Positions 1 to 12,780 of a stretch of 64,000 nt of DNA are shown in pieces. The stretch is from Punica granatum (lineage: Eukaryota > Streptophyta > Magnoliopsida > Myrtales > Lythraceae). The stretch is from positions 19,256,274 to 19,320,273 of the forward strand of contig NC_045129.1 in assembly GCF_007655135.1 (NCBI RefSeq), read 5' to 3'. A program made the translations under genes and the position numbers. Numbering within the stretch: the first letter of the stretch is position 1; every line of letters starts with the position of its first letter. Below the pieces are notes generated by a model, which did not search any database, had not been told where the DNA came from, and was given only the letters and a program-made list of their open reading frames with translations.

Positions 1-3000
1 CTACAGGCACCCAGGGACCACCAGGGTCGGGGAACAAGCTTCAGATGACCTTCCGGAACTCGACTCGGTTTCCCGAGGGACGTTTCAGTGGTCATGAACG
101 TCTCCCGGCGAGCCTTCGGGGCACGTCCACGAAGAACAGAGATCACAACGATCCCCGAGCACCTCACAACGAGCCCCGAGCACCTCAAGACATTCAGGGC
201 ACACTGAGAAAACCCCGGTCAAAGTCCCTAGGTCTTCCCGGGCCGACAGTCCCCGACCGAGGGCGACGAGCCAACGATCCCTCATGGGGCAAAAGGATCG
301 CCAAAATGAATGTTAGGATGCGCAAAGAGCAATCGGGGACCGAGGGACATTGAACTCCGCTCCGAACCTCCAAATAGGGCAAAATCGACTCTCGAGGCGC
401 CGAGTCGCCCGAACGTTCGTTCACACGACACGTGGCGATATTAGGCTTATTCAAATCCTCGTCATTCAAGCATTCCAAATCTCCAAATTAATTGGACATC
501 GGAGGTCGGATGCGAGCTCAATCAAGTTTCAAGCATTTTCCGGCTTTCTCTCAACCGAGTGGGACCCACAGCTCAGCCAAGCCGAGCCATCAAGCCACGG
601 CTCAACCCCAAGCCATGGCTCAAACCCACGGCTCCGATTGGACAGCCCCAAGCCGCGACTTCCCCCTCCATGGCCGGTGGCTCAAGTCTCTCTCCCACCA
701 CAAATTTGAATTTCTCTCACATCCATCACCTCCCATCATCCATCCATCACCTCACATCACTCTTCCTCTTGCTTCCCCTACACTCTAAGTGACCATTTCC
801 CCTCCCTAATTGCCTTAAATTTTCGGCAGCCCTGGCTTAGTCCACTAAACCGCACTTTACTTCACTTAATCGGGCCATTAGCCTAGCCTATAAAGTCTCA
901 TCCATCATTAACTCTAATCACTTCTTCATTCTCCTTCTCTCTCAAGCCAATCTCTCTTTAGAATCCTCTCTAACTCCAGCCCACTCCCACAGCTCGTGCG
1001 ACCTCTTGCCAAGGCCGAAACCGGCCGAAACCGCCAGAAAACCACCCGGTATTCCGGTAACCACCCGACCCGACCTAAGCCAAAAATCACCAAACTCCCT
1101 AGTCTACATATTTTCCACCCCTTAAGTCCATTTCCGGGCTTAGATTTTCGATTTGAAGCTTCCCATACCTCGTTTCAGCAGCACGAAGAATCGGGTCCCT
1201 TGACCGATACTGGGTGCACACCGAACCTTCCATGCGTGCCATTTCGTTCCACAACTTTGCCGAGTCGTGCCATCACGTTCAAAGGGTTCCTCACAACCCT
1301 CACCCTCTCTCGTGAAGAGGTGGTCACGATCCGAGAGCCGATTAACCGTGCACAACCGCCGTCCCACCCGTTTCTCCTTTACCGGGTCCGCTTGACTTTT
1401 ACCGAGCTTTATCTCACTATTTTGGGTTTGTCTAGGCTTCGGCACGTTCGGGACCTTCCACGAACGCCTAGACCTACCTCTAAGGAGTCCAACAAGCCCG
1501 ACCTTGCACCGTGCCGTGCCCGGAGCTCGCGTGCCGACCCATTTTTCCACGGACTGCCGCGGCTGCCTTCACCCGGGTCACCCACCCGTGACGTCCAACC
1601 CGAGTCTTGCGACTCCCACGGCCGCTTCCCCGACTCTTTTCCTCGTGCATCGAGGCTAGGTAACATCCCCCTACAACTTAGAGAAGTTAGGATCCTCGAT
1701 TTTTGCTTGTATGAAGTGCCTACGTGATCTAAAGAACCCGAATGCATGAAAGCTTTTTTTTTTCTCTCTTTCGGATCCACATTGCCATGCAATCTCATGC
1801 GTCGTTACTAGTTTTTATTTCATTTGTTATGTCCTAATGTCGCATGAACATACATGCCACGGTGGGGCATGGCTTGCTTTGTGGCTAGAGAGCCCCCCGA
1901 AATCCATGGGGGTCATGGAGCTCGCGGCCATGTCTCCCGAAGAGATGGCCGAGAGCTCCCTCGCCCCCCATGGACGTACCGGGTGCTCTTTCGCTCCGAA
2001 TTTCATCGTTCCCCACGTTTTTACTATCCCGAACCTTGTATAACGCACGAGCATGACGAGAAATACTTGGAATCCAAGGGAGAGAGACCTAGGAGGGTTC
2101 GGTTGGTCCAAGAGAACCCACGGCTGTCCCCTTAGTTACGGGGACCGTGAGGTTCCTTGGCCCACCCGAAGCCCTAGGGCTCTTTCTCTTTGAGGCCGCG
2201 TGATTCCCGTGGATTATCTCCGAGTTTATCGTTAAACAAGTTAATTTCATTCGTTGATTTCATGAATATGTTATTTTTGAGCGTATCGTGTGCCTACTCG
2301 TGCAAATAGGAGTCATGTTGATATCAATTTGATGGAATATGGTTTATATCACGTGTATATTGCATGATGTATGCAAGGAACGGCCCGAACCGGCGTGGGA
2401 AACCGCCCATGACCCAAGGCGGGTCAAGGAGGCCTCTCGGCCTAATCCTTCGGAAAAGACCGAGTACTCCTTGACCCCTCCCGGGTCTAGGGCGGTCTCC
2501 CCCGTCATCTCGTGTCCGATCCTTGGAGTTGAGTGTATTCGTATCCGTGTTCCGTCGCTAGACGTATGTTAATCTCATGATAGGTGAATGGACTTCGAAC
2601 CGTCACCCATTAAACCAATGATGACCGTAACAAAGAGCAATAAACATCGAATAATTTCACAAACGGGACAAGTGGGACGTGCTACTCGGTTAATTAAATC
2701 ATTCGGACTAAATAATTGGGTAAATTGGTTATTAATTTGTAAACGCATCGATGATTCACGGAACGGCAAGAATGCCCTTTTCCTTAAAAAGAACTCACAA
2801 TTTCAAAACACCGAGGCATGCAACACGACTAGAATCGATGTCTAACGAATACTCGCGGGCCACGACCCGAGTCCGGGCCCGATTTGAGGCGGCTCGAGTC
2901 GGGACACGCGAGTCCTCCTTAGACTCCTTCGTGTCGCACGATCCTCAATTTATGCACGAACATCACTTGTCTTACTATCCAAGGGCATAACCGTCATTCC

Positions 3001-4610
3001 GTGATTCACCGATATCCTAGGCTTTAAGGAGTTGGAAACACCTAGAGCTATGAATGAGAGAGGGCAATCCGTTCGGGTGTGAGTTTCATTCGCACGGCCC
3101 CCTTTCGTTCATTGTCGGTGTTTCTTTCTTCTTATCGTAGATTCGGTGGGGAACATCTTTTTTTCAAGTTACGAACACGAAGAACCGGATTAATCGTGCA
3201 CTCGACTTAAACAAACATTAGATAATGGATAGGTGGAACATTAGATTCCAATCTAGAGTCAAAACACGAGTTTGGTTAATCCGGTGAAACCGCAGCGACA
3301 CTTAACTGAATAAGAGTCGTAAAACAAACACACACATGTAATTGGCTTAGAACCTTATCCTAGCCCGCCCTCTATGTTTGCCTAGGTTAGATGCATTGTT
3401 TAGCAATCAACCACGGGTAATAACTGATTAAATCACGTATATTCGACTTAATACACCACTTGTCTGTATCCACCGACCATTGTCAGTTGTTTTCTGTATT
3501 GTATCAGTTTTATCAGTTTTCTTCTGTTTTATTCTTGCATATGATGATTTATTGCGGTTCGGGCCCGAACCCATAGGTCACGTGTTGCACGGGGTCCAAC
3601 GCCCCAAATCACCGAACACGAGGTCCAACGCCTCTTAACTCACCGAGCGCATGCAACTAGAGTGCGGAATGGGATCTAGCTGCGATTCACCATCACACTC
3701 CGAATACGGCCTATGTGGAAGGCGGATTTGGATTGAGCGCGTGAAACGTGTTTAGATATCACCCGAGAGCACGATTAGTCCAACGGTCACAGTGGGAACT
3801 AATCGGTTCCCCTGTAAACCACCGGTTCAATCGGACCCGACCCCCGGCTCCTTGAGCCCGCGTTGCCTTAATTTGTTTATCGGTTATTCAAAACACACGG
3901 TGAGCCGGAGCGGAATAGTGGCCCAATGCAAACCGATCGGGATCCATTTACTTATTCGTTATACTTTGTAATTGTTCAAGAGAATATTGTGAGGATTCTA
4001 TTTGTATGTTCATTCATCTCCTTGTAAGGATCCCCAATCGGTGAGCGAGAGGTCCGAGTGCTGGATCGGTTAAGTTGGTCTATCGCCACCAAAGGGTGAG
4101 TAAGCTCGGATACTCGTGGTTTCGGTTCACGCAGAGAATCGACCATCACGGTTCGATGAACTGTAACGCTAAGATAGTGAACCGACTCCTCGATGCACAA
4201 GCCTACTTATCTTTCGGACTCTTGGCCCAACTTGATCAATTCATCGAATTTACGGTGTCAAAACGGGCGAGTCGAGCGCAACTCTAAATCACGCGGTAAA
4301 TAAACAAAATGGCAAGCCTAGCAAGCTAGAGTACCGAAAGGGCGTGCGGGATATAGGCCCGCACGTAATAGAACCCTCGAATTCGGAATTTCCGGTTCCG
4401 TACGACCATTGCCTTAGCATTTAGGTGTACCCCGTACCCCTAGACCCGGGCGACTCAACGGCCCTCGACCTACGGGTCGTAAACAGTAAGTGGCGACTCC
4501 TTCTCACGCGTGTCCATCGCGCATCCCCACGAGAAGGTGGATACTCCCAAGCCGCGTTGCATAGGCTTCGCGCATGCATGCCCCGACGAGATTAAATTCG
4601 GGTGCGCACA
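1..4610 (+). mobile_element. Family B LTR, 5' end outside the window
   Basis: This is the downstream part of a + strand family B LTR. It lines up with the LTR at 55403-60380 from about base 428 onward, so roughly 0.43 kb lies before the window. It ends in the family terminus GGGTGCGCACA at 4601-4610. No primer site or internal sequence follows; the next base starts an inverted B LTR. It is therefore either a solo LTR or the 3' LTR of an element whose body lies to the left. The small reading frames inside it show no protein similarity I recognise and are treated as noncoding. Confidence 0.85.
889..895 (+). promoter_or_regulatory. Putative LTR TATA box
   Basis: TATAAAG is followed after about 25-30 bases by ATCATTAACT and then a CT-rich tract. 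The same arrangement recurs at 9529, 21376 and 56697 on the + strand and near 6492-6499 on the minus strand, which supports it as the family B core promoter at the U3/R boundary. The transcription start is inferred. Confidence 0.55.
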
Positions 4611-5284
4611 GTGAAAAATGTAAAAACTCGGGAAACGACTTGAGTCGGGGGAAAGGAGGCCATCCATGGCCCGAGGAAGCCAAGAGGGGCTCTCGGCCAC
4701 CTCCCTTGGGGTGAGGCCGAGAGGCTCCTTTGGCTTGCCCGATCCAACGATGTCTCCTCGACTCCGATTCATGCTATTTCCCGACATGCTAGCACTATAT
4801 ACGATGAAGACATGCATAATACGATGTGAAAAACACATAAAAACATAAACTTGCATGCGAATCGGTCATGGACCGCCTTATCGCCCCACAAACGCAAAGA
4901 AAACGTAAAAGTCCTAACTTCTCTGAGTTGGGAATGATTATACCTAGCCCCGGGATGCAGGAAAAGTCGAGGAAAGCCGGAAAAAGGGCTTGGGAAATCG
5001 GTTCTGCCCCCAGGAATGAACAGACCCGAATCAGTGAAGTCGGGTCGGCGGCAGACCCGACTGGCAGTCCGGCTTGTCGGGGCTGTACCGGTTGATCGGG
5101 ATGGAATTTTCGTGCGGGGCCAGTTGCATTGGATTCCCAAGAGACAGAGGATCGCGTCTGCGGTGGTTTCGGGAGGAGAGCATGCGTAGAGTTTCTGGAA
5201 ATCGAAAACAAAGTCGGGTTAGCTAGCAGAAAACAGAACCACTGGGCGGAACTGACCCGACTGGGCAGGTCAGAAAGAAATGGC

Positions 5285-5760
5285 TGTCCCGGAGGCTCCC
5301 GGTGGTATTTTGCTGCAAGGTCGGCGGCATTGGACTCCTAACTCACTGAAGATCATGCCTACAGTGGTTTCGGAAGGAGAGCATGCGTAGATTTTCCGGA
5401 AATCAAAAACAAATCGGGTTAGTAAAAAATGACAGACCCAGTCGGGACAAAACAGACCCGACTGGCACCCGATGAAGAAACGGGTCTACAGGAGGTTCCC
5501 GGTGGTCTTTTGGTGCAAGATCGGTGGCATTAGACTCCTAACTGACTGAGGATCACGGTGATAGGTGGCTCGTAGCGAGATTCAACCCGAGCTGACCTGT
5601 ACGTTCTTGCAAAGTTCGGATTAGAAAAGAAAACCAGAGGAACAGACCCGACTGGCACCCGATGAATAAACGACTCTACGGGAGGCTCCCGGTGGTCTTT
5701 TGATGCAAGGTCGGTGGCATTGGACTCCTAACTGAGTGAGTATCATGCCTGCAGTGGTTT
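5285..5760 (-). repeat. Tandem duplication inside the B LTR, about 190-bp period
   Basis: A block containing 'ctcccggtggtcttttg' followed by 'tcggtggcattggactcctaact' occurs three times, near 5297, 5489 and 5681, each copy somewhat diverged. The same duplication is present on the + strand in the 3' LTR of E3 (22108-22640), so it predates these insertions. The LTR at 1-4610 lacks it, so it marks a subfamily. Confidence 0.7.
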
Positions 5761-6491
5761 CATGAGGATTGGATATTACGATTTTCCTGAAAGATGCAAA
5801 GAAAACCGGTAAAAAGCTGGAAAAATCTGCGAAGGGAGAAAAGAGGGAAATGGCGGTGGTGCACGGTTGGATGGCTCTCGGCACGCGACCACCTCTTCGC
5901 GGGGGAGAGTGAGGGTTGTAAGGAACCCCTAGAAAGTGATGGCACGACTCTCCATAGTCGTGGGGTGGTGGAAATGTCGAGGAAGCCCGGGAAGCAGTGA
6001 AACCGCTAGGGAGCCCGATTCTGGACAGAGCTGGTTCGGGCTGCTAGGAGCTTCAAATCGCAAAACTAACACCGGAAATGGACTCGGGAGGTCGAATACA
6101 TGTGGGATATGTAGTTTGTTTGAGGCTCGGATAAGTCCGGAAGGAAGATCTCGCCTAGAAACCGGGAAACTCCCTAGGGACCCGAATCTGGATTGGGCTG
6201 AAACGGGACCTAGATGACTTCAAATGGCAAAACTAACACCGTAAATGGACTCGGAAGGTCGAATACGTGTGGGATATGAAATTTGGTCAAGTTTGGATCG
6301 GGTTGGATGGCGGTCGCCGGAAAACGGTTGAGTTTTCGGGCAAACCGGCCTTGGTTTCGGGCTGAGGGAAAGCTGGACGATTTTCTGGAAAATGCTGAAC
6401 TTTGAGAGGGCTTGGAGAGGATTTCCTAGAGTGAGAAAGCTAGAGAGATGATGGAAGTTGAATTGTGATTAAGTTAATGACCGAAGAGGCT

Positions 6492-6499
6492 TATATAAG
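6492..6499 (-). promoter_or_regulatory. Putative TATA box of the inverted B LTR
   Basis: On the minus strand this reads CTTATATAAG-like sequence, followed by the conserved ATTAACTTAATCACAA and a CT-rich stretch, matching the + strand copies. Confidence 0.45.
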
Positions 6500-7772
6500 A
6501 AGGCTAATGATGCAAAATTAGTGAAATTAAGTGTGATTTTGGGGGGGTTTATGGGGCTGCCGAATTTTTGAAGAGGGGTTAGGATGGGGAAATGTCACTT
6601 AGAGTGTGGGAGAAGCAAGAGGAGAAGTGATGGGAAGTGATGGATGGGAGATATGTGTAAGAAGGTGTAAGAGATATTTGAATTTGTGTGGTGGAGGGAG
6701 CTTCTTGAGTTTGAGCCACCGAATTGAGCCATGGCTTGGGGTTGAGCCGTGGCTTAGGGTTGAGTCGCGGCTCGGAGGCTTGGCTTGGCTTAGCTGTGGG
6801 TCCCATTTGACTAAGAGAAAAGCCGGGAAAAGCTCGAGACTTGATTGAACGTGCGCCCGATCTCCGATGTCCGATTAATTTATAGATTTGGAATGCTTGA
6901 ACGAAGAGGATTTGAATGAGCCTAATATCGCCATACGTTGCGTGAACGAGTGTTCGGGCGACTCGGCGCCTCGAGAGCCGATTTTGCCCTGTTCGGACGT
7001 TTGGAGTGGAGTTGAATGCCCCCGGTCCTCGGTTGCTCTTTGTGCATCTTAATGTTCGCTTCGGTGACCCTTTTTGCCTCGCGAGAAATCGTTGGCTCGT
7101 CGTTCTCGACCGAAGACCATTGGCCCGGGAAGACCTAGGGACTTGTGACCGGGGCTTTCTCAGTGTTCCCCGAATGTCTTGAGGTGTTCGGGGATCGCTG
7201 TGATCTCTGTTTTCTGTGAATGTGCCCCGAAGATTCATCGGGAGGCGTTTGCTACCATTGAAACGTCCCTCGGGGAGCCCTGTAGAGTTCCGAAAGGTCG
7301 TCTGAAGCTTGTTCCACGACCCCGGTGGTCCCTGGGTGCCTGTAGGCCCGTTTTGGAGTGCCGTTTACTTGTCAGTGGAGCGGGCCCCAGGAGCCTTGCT
7401 AGAAAAGGCGTCCGTGAGAGATCGGGGGTGTCCCGGCTTAAGCAGGACACCTCCGAAATGTGTCCGGATACGTCATTGGTCATTTTGGCACAGAGAGGGA
7501 TTTTTAGAGTCCCATAGTGGGCACCTTTCGGTGCTTCAGTGGTTCGGTGATGAATAGTGCCACAGTGCCAGCTCCACTGTTTTCGGGGTTCTTTGCCTGT
7601 AAGTTCTTCCGACTGCTCTCTTCAGCTTTTCTAATGGACCCAGCACTTCTCCTACTGTTCATGATTCCGTGACCGCACGTTCGCCTCTGATTGCCGGGTG
7701 ATGAATAGTAACCCGGACTTTGATCGGGGATTCTCATGTAGGAAGCCGGTGGGCCAAAATGGGGTGCTGGCA

Positions 7773-7981
7773 TCACCGACAATGCCAAGAACCTGAACAA
7801 TAAGCTCATTGACGGAGCTCTATGCACGGTTCAAGATCCTGCATTGCAACTCCTCTCCGTATTGTCCCCAAATGAGCAGTGCGGTAGAGGCAGCGAACAA
7901 AAAACATAAAGAAAATCATTGAAAAAATGACGGCGAGTTACAAGGACTGGCACGAGATGCTCCCGTTCGCGCTCTTGGCGT
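7773..7981 (+). pseudogene. pol: E1 integrase core fragment, interrupted
   Basis: This encodes part of a Ty3/gypsy integrase core, starting at the second catalytic aspartate motif (TDNAKNLNNKLID) and running to the segment just before AYRTSIRSST. It matches the E2 integrase (minus strand, about 38640-38840). An extra G after the LID codons shifts the frame, and in-frame stops follow, so it is dead. Upstream it is cut by the inverted B LTR. Downstream it is cut by E3, beyond which the same integrase resumes at 25345. The first catalytic aspartate and the zinc finger would lie left of the window. Confidence 0.9.
7977..7981. repeat. Target-site duplication GGCGT, left copy
   Basis: GGCGT immediately precedes the TGTCAGC start of E3 and recurs perfectly at 25340-25344, directly after its terminal CACA. 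Removing E3 plus one copy rejoins the integrase reading ...LLAYRTS.... Confidence 0.95.
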
Positions 7982-10900
7982 TGTCAGCACCCCATTTTGG
8001 ACCACCGGCTTCCTACACGAGAATCTTCGACTAAGGCCCGGGTTACTATTCATCACCCGACGATCAGAGGCGAACATGCGGACATGGAATCATGAAGTAC
8101 AGGAGAGAAACATGGTCCACTGAGAAGACAGGGGAGAGCAATCAGAAAGGCAAACAGGCGACAAATCTCAGAGCAACAGGAGCTGGCACTATGGCACTAT
8201 TCATCGTCGGATCACCGGAGCGTCAGAAGGTATCCAATATTGGACTTTAAAAATCCCTCTTGGTACCAAAATGACCAATGGCACCTCCGAGCGCATTTAA
8301 GAAGCCTCCTGCTTAAGCCGGGGCACTCCTGAACATTTGCAGACGCCTTCCTAACGAGGCTCCCGGGACGCCCGATCCATGGACAAGTAAACGGCACTCG
8401 GAAACAGGCCTGCACACACCCAAGGACCACCAGGTCCAAGGAATAAGTTTCAGACTGCCTTTCAGAGTTAGTCTTGGTCTCCCGAGCGGATCCCGACCCG
8501 GAGAAAGGGCCCCTTTTTGCACAGAAACGTGGCCAGAGACGCTTTTAATGAACCGTCAGTGCACGAAATCCGCGCCAACCAATCCCGAAGACCTCAAGCC
8601 CTGGGAAAACGAACCCTGATCGCATTGTACAATCCATTTAGGTTTCCCGAATACTATTCCGGCAACAAAAGGGCCCCTTTCAAGCGGAATCTTGCGCTTA
8701 GAGCTCATTTGAGGAAATGTTGACGTCCGAGCTTTACACTACCCACTCCCAACAACCCCCAGGGGCTAGGAAATCATTTTGGCTCGGACCAAGCAAATCA
8801 TACCGAGCTCCCGAGTGACGTTTTAATGGTCATAAACGCCTCCCGACAAGCCTTCGGGACTCATTTTTGACAAACGGAGATCACAGTGGTCTCCGAACAC
8901 GTTAGAACACTCGGGAAACACCGAGAAAGCCCCGATCGCGGATTCTTAGGACGCCTCCGGATATAGATCTCCAGCCGGGGCCGGCAAGTAAACCGTTCTG
9001 CCCAAAGCACAAAGCACGCCGACACAAGCGGTACATCATGCAGAGGCGCGAACAAGCGACAGAAACGGACAACTTCACCCCGATCATCCAAACGGAGCAA
9101 AACCGGCTTTCGAGTCCCCGGGACGCCCGAGCATTCACCCATACGAAGAATGTCAATATTAGGCTCATTAAAACCTTATTCGCGCATACATCGATAATTC
9201 GTCGTTCAAGCGAATCACGGAAATCGAATGCGTGATCAATCAAGCCCCGAGCTTCTTCCGGCTTTCTTCCTAATCAAGTGGGACCCTTGAGCTAGCCAAG
9301 CCGAGCCGAGCCGAGCCATGGCTCTCCACTAAAGACAAGCCAAATGAGCCTCCACCACACATTTTCAAAATATCTTCTTACACCCATCACTTCCCTTCTC
9401 CCATCCATCACCTCCCATCACCTTTCAAGACAACTTCCCCACCCCAATCTTCCCTCCAAAAATTCGGATCCCTTAAGCACCCACTAATTGTACTTAGTTT
9501 TCACTAAACAAGCCATTAAGTCTTCCTTTATAAGTCCATTGCATCATTAACTTAATCACAACTCCTCTTGCACTCTCTCTCTAGCTTTCTCACTCAAAAA
9601 ATCTCTCAAATTCCTCTCAAACTCCAACAATTCGTCCAGCTTTCCCTCAGCCCGAAACCAAGGCAAAATTGCCGAAAAACTCAACTGTTTTCCGGCGACC
9701 GCCACTCAACCCGAACCAAACTTGACCAAACTTTATATCCCACATTTATTCGACCTCCCGAGTCCATTTCTGGTGTTAGTTTCGGCATTTGAAGCCTCCA
9801 GCATGCAGTTCCAGCCCAGTCCAGAATCGGGGCCCTAGGGAGTTTCACGGTTTCTAGGCGAGTTCTTCCTTCCCGACTTATCCGAGCCTCAAACAAACTA
9901 CATATCCCACATGTATTTGACCTCCCGAGTCCATTTCCGGTGTTAGTTTTGCGATTTGAAGCTCCCAGCAGCCCGAACCAGCTCTGTCCAGAACTGGGTT
10001 CAATAGGTGTTTTCACGGCTTCCCGGGCTCCCCGGACATTTCCACTACCTCACGACTATGGCGAGTCGTGCCATCATTTCCTAGGGGTTCCTCATGACCC
10101 TCACTCTCCCCCGTCATTCTTGATGGAATACGGCCAAGAGGTTCCTTGGACCACACAAGTCCGGGAGGCCCTCTTTCGCCTCGAGATGGGCCGATTCCCG
10201 TGTTTTATCCGTTTCCTTATCACTTGAGTCGATGCCGTTTTATTAATTCCGCTTAAATATTTTGTTCGTGCGTGTTTGTATGCTCTTTTGCGTGATTATG
10301 ACCATGGCGGCATCGATGTGATTAAAACGTGTGTTATTATCGTGTTTGACGTATTATGCATGTAAGATACGATCAGAATCATCCCTTGGAATTGTGTGTA
10401 TTGATGTTCGTGTCTTATCATTGGCTATGTGATAATCACATGATAGACGTGTAGACTTCGGACCATTGTTCGTTAAATCCATAATACCCATAACACAAGG
10501 TCATCGTCACCGAATAATTTCACGAATGGGAGAAACGGGACGTATCGTTCAGTTAATTAAATCACTTGGACTAAATAATTGGATGAATCGATCACTAATT
10601 CGTAAACGCATCGATGGTTCACGGAACGGCGGGAATGCTCTTTTCCTTAAAAGATCACAATTTCAAAACACTGAGACGTGTAACAAGAATAGAATAGACG
10701 TCTAACGAGTACCGCGTGCTATGACTCGAGTCCGGGCCCGATTTGAGGCGGCTCGAGTCAAGACGCGCGAGTCCTTCTTAGACTTCTTCGTGTGACGCGA
10801 TCTCCAATTTATACACGAACATCGCAATTTTATCATCCAAGGGCATAATCGTCATTCCGTGATTCACCGATACCCTAGGTGTTAGGGAGTTGGAAACACT

Positions 10901-12461
10901 TCGATCTATGAACGAAAAGGGCAATCGTTCGGGTGCGAGTTTCATTCGCACGGCCCATTCCGTTCACTTTCGGTGTTTCTATCTTCCTATCGTAGATTCG
11001 GTGGTGGACATTTTATTTCAGTTACAAAACACGAAAAACCGGATTAATCATGCATTTGGCTTAATCAAACATTAGATAATGGATAAGCGGAATGATAGAT
11101 TCCAATCTAGAGTCAAAACACGAGTTTGGCTAATTCGGTGAAACCGTAGTGTCACCTCACTGAATAAGAGTCTTAAAACAAACATACACATGTAATTGGC
11201 TTAGAACCCTATTCTAATCCACTATTTATGTTTGCCTAGGTTAGATACATTGTTTGCTAACCAACCCCGGTTAATAACTGATTAAATCACGTACATTCGG
11301 CCTAATACACAACTTGTCTGTATTCATCGATACTTATCAGTTGTTGTCTGTATTTCATCAGTTTTATCAGTTTTCTTCTATTTTATCCTTGTTTTTGCTG
11401 ATTTGTCGCGATTCGGGCCTGAGCCCATAGGTTACGTGTTACATGGGGTCCAATGCTCCAAACCACCGAACATGAGGTCCAACGCCTCCTAATTCACCGA
11501 GCGCGTGCAACCTGAGTGCGGAATGGGATCTAGCCTCGATTCACCGTTACACTCGGAATACGACCTATGTGGAAGGCAATTTGGATTGGGCGTGTGAAAC
11601 GGATTTAGATATCACCCGGGAACTCGATCGGTCCATCGGATACAGTGAGAACCGACCGGTTCTCCCGTAAACCGTTGGATCGATCGGACCCGACCCCCGG
11701 CTCCTTGAGCCCGCGTTGCCTTAATTCGTTTTTCGGTCATTCAAAATACACGGTGAGCCGGAGCGGAATATTGGCCCAATGCAAACCGACCGGGATCCAT
11801 TTACTTATTCAGTTACACCTTGTAATTAGTTGAGAGAACATTGTGAGAATTCTATTTGTATGTTCATTCATATACTTGTAAGGATCCCGATCGATGAGCG
11901 AGAGGTCCGAGCGCCGAATCGGTTAAGTTGGTCTAGCCCTACCAAAGGATGAGTGAGCTCGGATATTCGCGGCTTCGGTTCACGCAGGGAATCGGCCATC
12001 CTGGTTCGGTGAACTGTAACGCTAAGATAGTGAACCGATTTCTCGAAGTACGAGCATACTCACCTTTTGGACGTTTGGCCCAACTTGATCAATTCATCGA
12101 ATTTACGGTGTCAAAACGGGCGAGTCGAGCACAACTCTAAATCACGCGGTAAATAAACAAAAATGGCAAGCCTAGCAAGCTAGAGTACCGAAAAGGCGTG
12201 CGGGATATAGGCCCGCACGTAACAGAACCCCCAAATTTGGAATTTCAGGTTCCGTACGACCATTGCCTTAGCATTTAGGTGTATCCTGTACCCCTAGACC
12301 TGGGTAACTTGCCGGCCTCGACCTTCGTGTCGTAAAATGGCAAGTGGGACTCCTTCTCACGTGCGTCCGTCGCGCGTCCCCGGGAAGGTGGATACTCCCA
12401 AGCCGCGTTGCATAGGCTTCGCGCATGCGTGCCCCGACGAGATTAAATTCGGGTGCGCACA
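7982..12461 (+). repeat. E3 5' LTR, with internal deletion
   Basis: It starts TGTCAGCACCCCATTTTGG and ends GGGTGCGCACA. At 4480 bp it is about 1.04 kb shorter than the 3' LTR. Near 10110 the sequence jumps from CTCTCCCCCG straight to TCATTCTTGATGG, skipping what lies at about 21960-22990 in the other copy. Outside the gap the two LTRs are very similar. Confidence 0.93.
9529..9534 (+). promoter_or_regulatory. Putative TATA box of the E3 5' LTR
   Basis: TATAAG is followed by CATCATTAACTTAATCACAA and a CT-rich leader, the same layout as in the other B LTRs. If active it would drive the E3 genomic transcript. Confidence 0.55.
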
Positions 12462-12464
12462 GCT

Positions 12465-12483
12465 TGGCGACTCCACTGGGGAC
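12465..12483 (+). promoter_or_regulatory. E3 primer binding site
   Basis: TGGCGACTCCACTGGGGAC lies three bases after the 5' LTR. From memory this is the arginine-tRNA type primer site described for Ogre/Tat elements. The same 19 bases occur on the minus strand in E2 (47741-47759). Confidence 0.85.
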
Positions 12484-12604
12484 AGCTAGAGGGTTCGGGC
12501 TCAATCCCGTTTGCTTGCTTGCTTGTTTATTTACTGCTTTCCGTCGTTTACCGATTATCTACTTACGCATATTTATTTCACGCATGCATTGCATATCATG
12601 CTAG

Positions 12605-12780
12605 CTTTAGGTGTCTTGTCCGAAATCCCACGGGCGCCAAAATAGGAAGCTAGGTTAGTCAGAGGTTCCGAATAAGGGAACGGATCAAGTCGGCTATGCC
12701 ACCGAACCGGCCCCCAAAGATCCTCGCTCGATTTCAAGGAATTCACACCCTTGAGTCGGGAGCCCCCATCCATAGATAGC
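12605..12780 (+). other. Conserved 5' leader block (possible packaging signal)
   Basis: Sequence from the 'ccgaaatcccacggg' motif through 'gggagcccccatcc' is nearly identical to 60518-60675 in E4 and, inverted, to 47453-47600 in E2. It is noncoding in all three. It can form GTTCC-GAATAA-GGGAAC and other GC-rich hairpins. Position between primer site and ORF1, and conservation across LTR families including the non-coding E3, suggest a role in RNA packaging, dimerisation or translation control. Confidence 0.6.

Larger units (their letters stand above)
4611..7772 (-). mobile_element. Family B LTR, inverted and incomplete
   Basis: Read on the minus strand, this begins at 7772 with TGCCAGCACCCCATTTTGG, a one-base variant of the family start, and runs about 3.2 kb into the LTR. 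It then stops abruptly at 4611 against the end of a + strand B LTR. Its distal part is missing and may continue left of the window if the + strand LTR is an insertion. At 7773 it abuts E1 integrase sequence, so this LTR was inserted into E1. Confidence 0.8.

Noticed and set aside
996..1727. 243-codon + strand frame in a B LTR
   Set aside because: Lies inside an LTR and is not kept in the same region of the E4 LTR (frames of at most 127 codons there).
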